The translations under genes and the position numbers were made by a program. From NCBI GenBank assembly GCA_946408305.1, contig CAMJRQ010000028.1, positions 1 through 9,481 of the forward strand: a DNA stretch of 9,481 nt, written 5' to 3'. Source of the stretch: an uncultured Prevotellaceae bacterium (GTDB taxonomy: Bacteria > Bacteroidota > Bacteroidia > Bacteroidales > Bacteroidaceae). How positions within the stretch are numbered: position 1 is the first letter of the stretch; every line of letters begins with the position of its first letter. Positions 6,606-9,481 of this stretch are shown here, in pieces. The notes beneath the pieces are model-generated. The model was not told where the DNA came from. It did not search any database and was given only the letters and a program-made list of their open reading frames with translations.

Positions 6606-7340
6606 TTACAGTTTATTTGTGATTTGGGGATTTTCTGCGGGCTGAGGGTCGAGATGCTCCTCGAGCCACTGGGGGAATTGGTCAATCTGCATGCAGCCTT
6701 CCACACGCTTGTCGCCCACACGGGTGCGCCGCAGTGCCACGAGGTGGGCGCCGCTGTCGAGAGCCTCGCCGATGTCGCGTGCCAGGGCTCGGATGTAGGT
6801 GCCTTTGCTGCACACCACGCGGATGGTGGCTTGCATCGTGGCGGGGTCGAAGTCGAGCAGTTCTATCTCGTCGATGACCAGCACCTTGGGCTTCAGCTCC
6901 ACCTCCTGACCGCGCCGCGCCAGCTTGTAGGCCCGCTTGCCGTTGACCTTGCAGGCCGAGAACGAGGGCGGCACCTGCTCGATGCGCCCATGGAAGCGCT
7001 CCAAGACGCGGAGGATGCCCTCGCGGGTGATGTGGTCGGTGGGATAGGTGGCGTCGACGGGCTTCTCCAGATCGAACGAGGGCGTGGTGGCGCCGAGCTG
7101 CAGCGTGGCCACGTATTCCTTGGTGTGTGCCTGCAGCTCGTCGATGCGCTTGGTGGCGCGCCCGGTGCAGACGGTCATCACGCCGGTGGCCAGGGGGTCG
7201 AGCGTGCCGGCGTGGCCCACCTTCAGCTTCTTCTCGCCCAGGCGGCGGCAGAGCAGATAGCGCACCTTGGCCACGAGTTGGAACGAGGTCCAGCCGTAGG
7301 GTTTGTCGAAATAGAGTATCTCTCCTGCGATGAAATCCAC
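6606..7340 (-). CDS. truB: tRNA pseudouridine-55 synthase TruB
   Basis: The 244-residue product has GHAGTLDPLATG with the catalytic Asp at residue 48, KEYVATLQLG (74-83), FSACKVNGKRAYKLAR (127-142) and CSKGTYIRALARDIG (177-191). TruB converts U55 in the T-loop of tRNAs to pseudouridine. It lacks the longer C-terminal domain of the 314-residue E. coli enzyme, which I regard as usual for this phylum. The start is a GTG at 7338-7340: no ATG lies in frame between the uppP stop and residue 55, and the N-terminus from here (DFIAGEILYFDKPYGWTSF) begins just where the family does. The gene sits 21 bases after uppP in the same reading frame. Confidence 0.94.
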   Translation of the reverse strand: MDFIAGEILYFDKPYGWTSFQLVAKVRYLLCRRLGEKKLKVGHAGTLDPLATGVMTVCTGRATKRIDELQAHTKEYVATLQLGATTPSFDLEKPVDATYPTDHITREGILRVLERFHGRIEQVPPSFSACKVNGKRAYKLARRGQEVELKPKVLVIDEIELLDFDPATMQATIRVVCSKGTYIRALARDIGEALDSGAHLVALRRTRVGDKRVEGCMQIDQFPQWLEEHLDPQPAENPQITNKL

Positions 7341-7361
7341 GGGCTCTTGCTTTTCTTTGTT

Positions 7362-8174
7362 TCAGACGAAGTGCGAGACGATGAGCAGCAGGCCCACCAC
7401 GGCACAGTAGATGCCGAAGTAGACGAGCCGCCCGCGCTTCACCAGGTTGATCATCCATTTGCAGGCCACACAGCCGCTCACGAAGGCGGCCAGGAAGCCT
7501 ATCACGTAGGCCGACATGGGCACGCTGGCTGCCACGGCCTCGGTGCCTTCGCGGGCAGCCTTGAGGACGTCGAGCAGCGCCTCGCCCAAGATGGGGGGTA
7601 TGACCATGAGGAACGAGAACTGGGCCAGCGACTCCTTGCGGTTGCCCAGGAGGAGCCCGGTGGCGATGGTGCTGCCCGAGCGGCTCAGTCCCGGCATCAC
7701 GGCGGCGGCCTGGGCCACACCGATGACCAGCGCGTCGGTCAGCCCTATCTCGGCCTTCTGGCGCGGACGGGCATAGTAGCTGAACGTGAGCAGCGCGGCG
7801 GTGACGAGCAGGCAGATGCCCACCACGAGCAGCCCGCTGCCGAAGACTTGCTCCACCGTGTCCTTGAAGAAGAGGCCCACGATGCCCACGGGTATCATGC
7901 TCACCACGATGGCCAGCGCATAGCGGCGGGCGGGGTTCCAGAGCGGAGCCTTCGTGTCGAAGACGCCTTTCAGCAGTGCCCATATCTCGCGCCAGAGGAT
8001 GACGAGCGTGCTGAGCACCGTGGCCACGTGGACGGCGATGGTGAACATGAGGCTGCTCTCGCCGTCGATGCCGAAAAAGTGGGAGAGGATGGCCAGATGG
8101 CCACTGCTGCTCACGGGCAGATATTCCGTCAGCCCCTGGACGAGGCCCAGCAGGAGTGCTTGCAGGTCATTCAT
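7362..8174 (-). CDS. uppP: Undecaprenyl-diphosphatase UppP (BacA)
   Basis: The 270-residue, highly hydrophobic protein has both UppP active-site segments: [15 protein letters not shown] (13-27) with Glu17, Ser22-24 and His26, and [10 protein letters not shown] (161-170) with Arg165. The remaining sequence holds about eight membrane segments, including a second inverted-repeat half, as in the family. UppP removes a phosphate from undecaprenyl pyrophosphate at the inner membrane, recycling the lipid carrier for peptidoglycan and surface polysaccharides; overexpression of the family gives bacitracin resistance. Its ATG overlaps the end of the DUF3098 gene by eight bases (GATGAATGA), so translation of the two is probably coupled. 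Confidence 0.96.
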   Translation of the reverse strand: MNDLQALLLGLVQGLTEYLPVSSSGHLAILSHFFGIDGESSLMFTIAVHVATVLSTLVILWREIWALLKGVFDTKAPLWNPARRYALAIVVSMIPVGIVGLFFKDTVEQVFGSGLLVVGICLLVTAALLTFSYYARPRQKAEIGLTDALVIGVAQAAAVMPGLSRSGSTIATGLLLGNRKESLAQFSFLMVIPPILGEALLDVLKAAREGTEAVAASVPMSAYVIGFLAAFVSGCVACKWMINLVKRGRLVYFGIYCAVVGLLLIVSHFV

Positions 8175-8424
8175 CGCCCTTCGTCTTTACTTCGCTGTCC
8201 TGAGCCTTTCCGCCGGGCTTGTGCATGATGGCCACCATGACGAAGATGAAGCCAAAGAGCGACACGAGCGGTGCCACGCGGACGCGGCGCACGCTGAAGA
8301 TGTTGGGGTCGAAGACGCCCTCCTCGCTGCCCGAGCCGCTCATCAGGATGAAGCCCAGGACGATGATGGCCATGCCGATGGCCAGCAGAACGTAGTTTTT
8401 CTTGTCAAATGCAAATTTTTCCAT
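8167..8424 (-). CDS. Small two-helix membrane protein, DUF3098 family
   Basis: The 85-residue protein has two predicted membrane helices, about residues 11-29 ([20 protein letters not shown]) and 51-68 ([18 protein letters not shown]). They are joined by a short loop with the recognisable motif [15 protein letters not shown] (38-52), and the tail is charged. This matches the DUF3098 family, which I know from Bacteroidetes as a neighbour of ftsX and uppP. The function is not known. The gene starts 11 bases after the ftsX stop and overlaps the uppP start by eight bases, which ties its expression to both. With such neighbours a role in cell-wall growth, division or lipid-carrier recycling is plausible but is only an inference. 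Confidence 0.85.
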   Translation of the reverse strand: MEKFAFDKKNYVLLAIGMAIIVLGFILMSGSGSEEGVFDPNIFSVRRVRVAPLVSLFGFIFVMVAIMHKPGGKAQDSEVKTKGDE

Positions 8425-8435
8425 ATCGGATGGGG

Positions 8436-9308
8436 TTAATAGAGTTCGTTTTCGGTTTTGCGCAGGTAGTTGGTCACCGAGGCATAGGTGCAGATGGTGG
8501 TGAGGAGCAGTCCGCAGACGAGCACGGCGAGGGCCGTGATGCCGATGTTGGGCCAGGTGACGTATTCCATCACGGCCTGGTCATACATGGCAGCCCACCG
8601 GATGCAGGCCAGCAGCACGGCGTCGGCCAGCAGGGCCGAGACCACGCCCGTCCAGACGGCTCGCCACATGAAGGGCCGGCGGATGAAGCCCCAGCGGGCT
8701 CCCACGAGTTTCATGGTCTGAATGCCGAAGCGGTGGCTGTGGACGCTCAGCCGCACCGTGTTGTTGATGAGCACCAACGAGACCACCACGAGCAGGCCTG
8801 CGATGACGAGCAGGATGACGGAGACGCGCTGCAGGTTCTCGTTGAGGCTCTCCACGAGGTCGCGCTCATACATCACGTCTGCCACGATGCTCCGGTCTTT
8901 TATCTCGCGTGCAATCCATTCGAGGCTGTCGTTCGAGGCATAGCGGGCGTCTATCTGCATCTCGAGCGAGATGGAAAAGGGGTTGGCGCCCAGGAAGTCG
9001 GTGGGGTCCACGCCCATGGCCTCGATCTGCTCGTTGAGGGCCTGCTCGCTGCTGATGTACTGAATGTCGGCCGCGTAGGGCTTCTCCATCAGTTCGGCCT
9101 GCAGGGCAATGGCGTCGGCCGAGGGTGTGCCGTCGTTCATGACCACCGTGACGGTGAGGTTCTCGCGCACCGCGTCGCCCACGACGCGGGCCGAGAGGGC
9201 AAAGAGCACCACCAGGCCCAGCAGGATGAGCACCATCGAGGTGCTGATGATGCTGGTGAGCGTCTGCATCCGCTCGGCGGTGCCGTGGCTGTTATGTTTC
9301 TTTCTCAT
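8436..9308 (-). CDS. ftsX: Cell-division ABC-transporter-like permease FtsX
   Basis: The 290 residues give the FtsX layout: a short cytosolic N-terminus, a first membrane helix (about 18-40), a periplasmic domain (about 41-160) with the GANPFSISLEM segment (107-117), then three helices (about 162-183, 217-239 and 254-277). The conserved cytosolic loop NNTVRLSVHSHRFGIQTMKLVGA (starting at 182) lies between helices 2 and 3 and is expected to contact FtsE. FtsX works with the ATPase FtsE at the inner membrane to activate peptidoglycan hydrolases during division. FtsE is not next to it here, unlike in E. coli. The ATG is three bases after the miaB stop, which indicates coupled translation. Confidence 0.94.
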   Translation of the reverse strand: MRKKHNSHGTAERMQTLTSIISTSMVLILLGLVVLFALSARVVGDAVRENLTVTVVMNDGTPSADAIALQAELMEKPYAADIQYISSEQALNEQIEAMGVDPTDFLGANPFSISLEMQIDARYASNDSLEWIAREIKDRSIVADVMYERDLVESLNENLQRVSVILLVIAGLLVVVSLVLINNTVRLSVHSHRFGIQTMKLVGARWGFIRRPFMWRAVWTGVVSALLADAVLLACIRWAAMYDQAVMEYVTWPNIGITALAVLVCGLLLTTICTYASVTNYLRKTENELY

Positions 9309-9311
9309 AGT

Positions 9312-9481
9312 CTATTTTTGGGGGGATTCTATTACTACGCCCTTCAGCGTGGCGCTGCTGCTCTCGGTGATGCGGGCGCGGACGGTCTGGCCGATGTGCA
9401 GGCCGGCGCGGTCTACGATGACCACTCGGTTCTGGCTCGTGCGGCCGTAGAGCTGGTCGCGGCTGCGCTTGCTCACACCCT
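9312..9481 (-). CDS. miaB: tRNA-2-methylthio-N6-dimethylallyladenosine synthase MiaB (3' end only)
   Basis: Only the last 55 codons and the TAG stop are in the window; the gene continues past the right edge. The visible segment, GVSKRSRDQLYGRTSQNRVV near its start and VRARITESSSATLKG towards the end, is a C-terminal TRAM domain in the form seen in Bacteroidetes MiaB. MiaB is a radical-SAM [4Fe-4S] enzyme that adds a methylthio group to i6A37 of tRNAs reading codons that begin with U. Its radical-SAM core is outside the window. The relatives RimO and MtaB have TRAM domains too, but the SKRSRDQLYGRTSQN stretch favours MiaB. It ends three bases before the ftsX start and so appears to lead the gene row. 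Confidence 0.82.
   Translation of the reverse strand, partial: GVSKRSRDQLYGRTSQNRVVIVDRAGLHIGQTVRARITESSSATLKGVVIESPQK

Noticed and set aside
6624..8228. 534-codon plus-strand open frame opposite truB and uppP
   Set aside because: It covers three real genes and their boundaries in antisense, with His/Glu/Gly-rich low-complexity translation.

Overview
This window reads as a chromosomal segment of a GC-rich member of the Bacteroidales, with a Prevotella-like feel. That placement is inferred from a PorT-type outer-membrane barrel, a DUF3098 gene between ftsX and uppP, a TAnnTTTG-type promoter element, weak Shine-Dalgarno sequences and the family style of QueA, TruB and GlpD. No rRNA, tRNA, CRISPR array, phage gene or transposase is visible. 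Most of the window is housekeeping sequence. I do not see a clear new multi-gene system; the less explained material is in short non-coding elements and one small membrane protein.

Left part (1-2060). The 3' part of a flotillin-like gene runs rightwards off the left edge and ends at 945. A gene-free stretch (946-1253) follows. It holds a long perfect-arm hairpin (963-1028), a 121-bp element bounded by 20-bp inverted repeats (1036-1156) and a strong terminator hairpin (1192-1231). A PorT-like outer-membrane beta-barrel gene (1254-1955) converges on the flotillin gene from the other side and has its own likely Bacteroidetes-type promoter near 1990.

Right part (2061-9481). Nine genes all lie on the minus strand. 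In transcription order they are miaB (3' end only), ftsX, a DUF3098 gene, uppP, truB, queA, folK, glpD and glpT. The first seven are separated by 3 to 21 bases or overlap, so they very probably form one transcript. They combine tRNA modification (MiaB at A37, TruB at U55, QueA at the wobble G34), folate synthesis (FolK), and envelope growth and division (FtsX, DUF3098, UppP). glpD follows folK after 31 bases, and glpT follows glpD after 65 bases that contain six tandem 7-bp repeats. GlpT imports glycerol-3-phosphate and GlpD oxidises it to dihydroxyacetone phosphate, so these two form a small catabolic module at the end of the gene row.

The long open frames on the plus strand opposite glpT, glpD, queA and truB/uppP are shadows caused by high GC at third codon positions and are not annotated.
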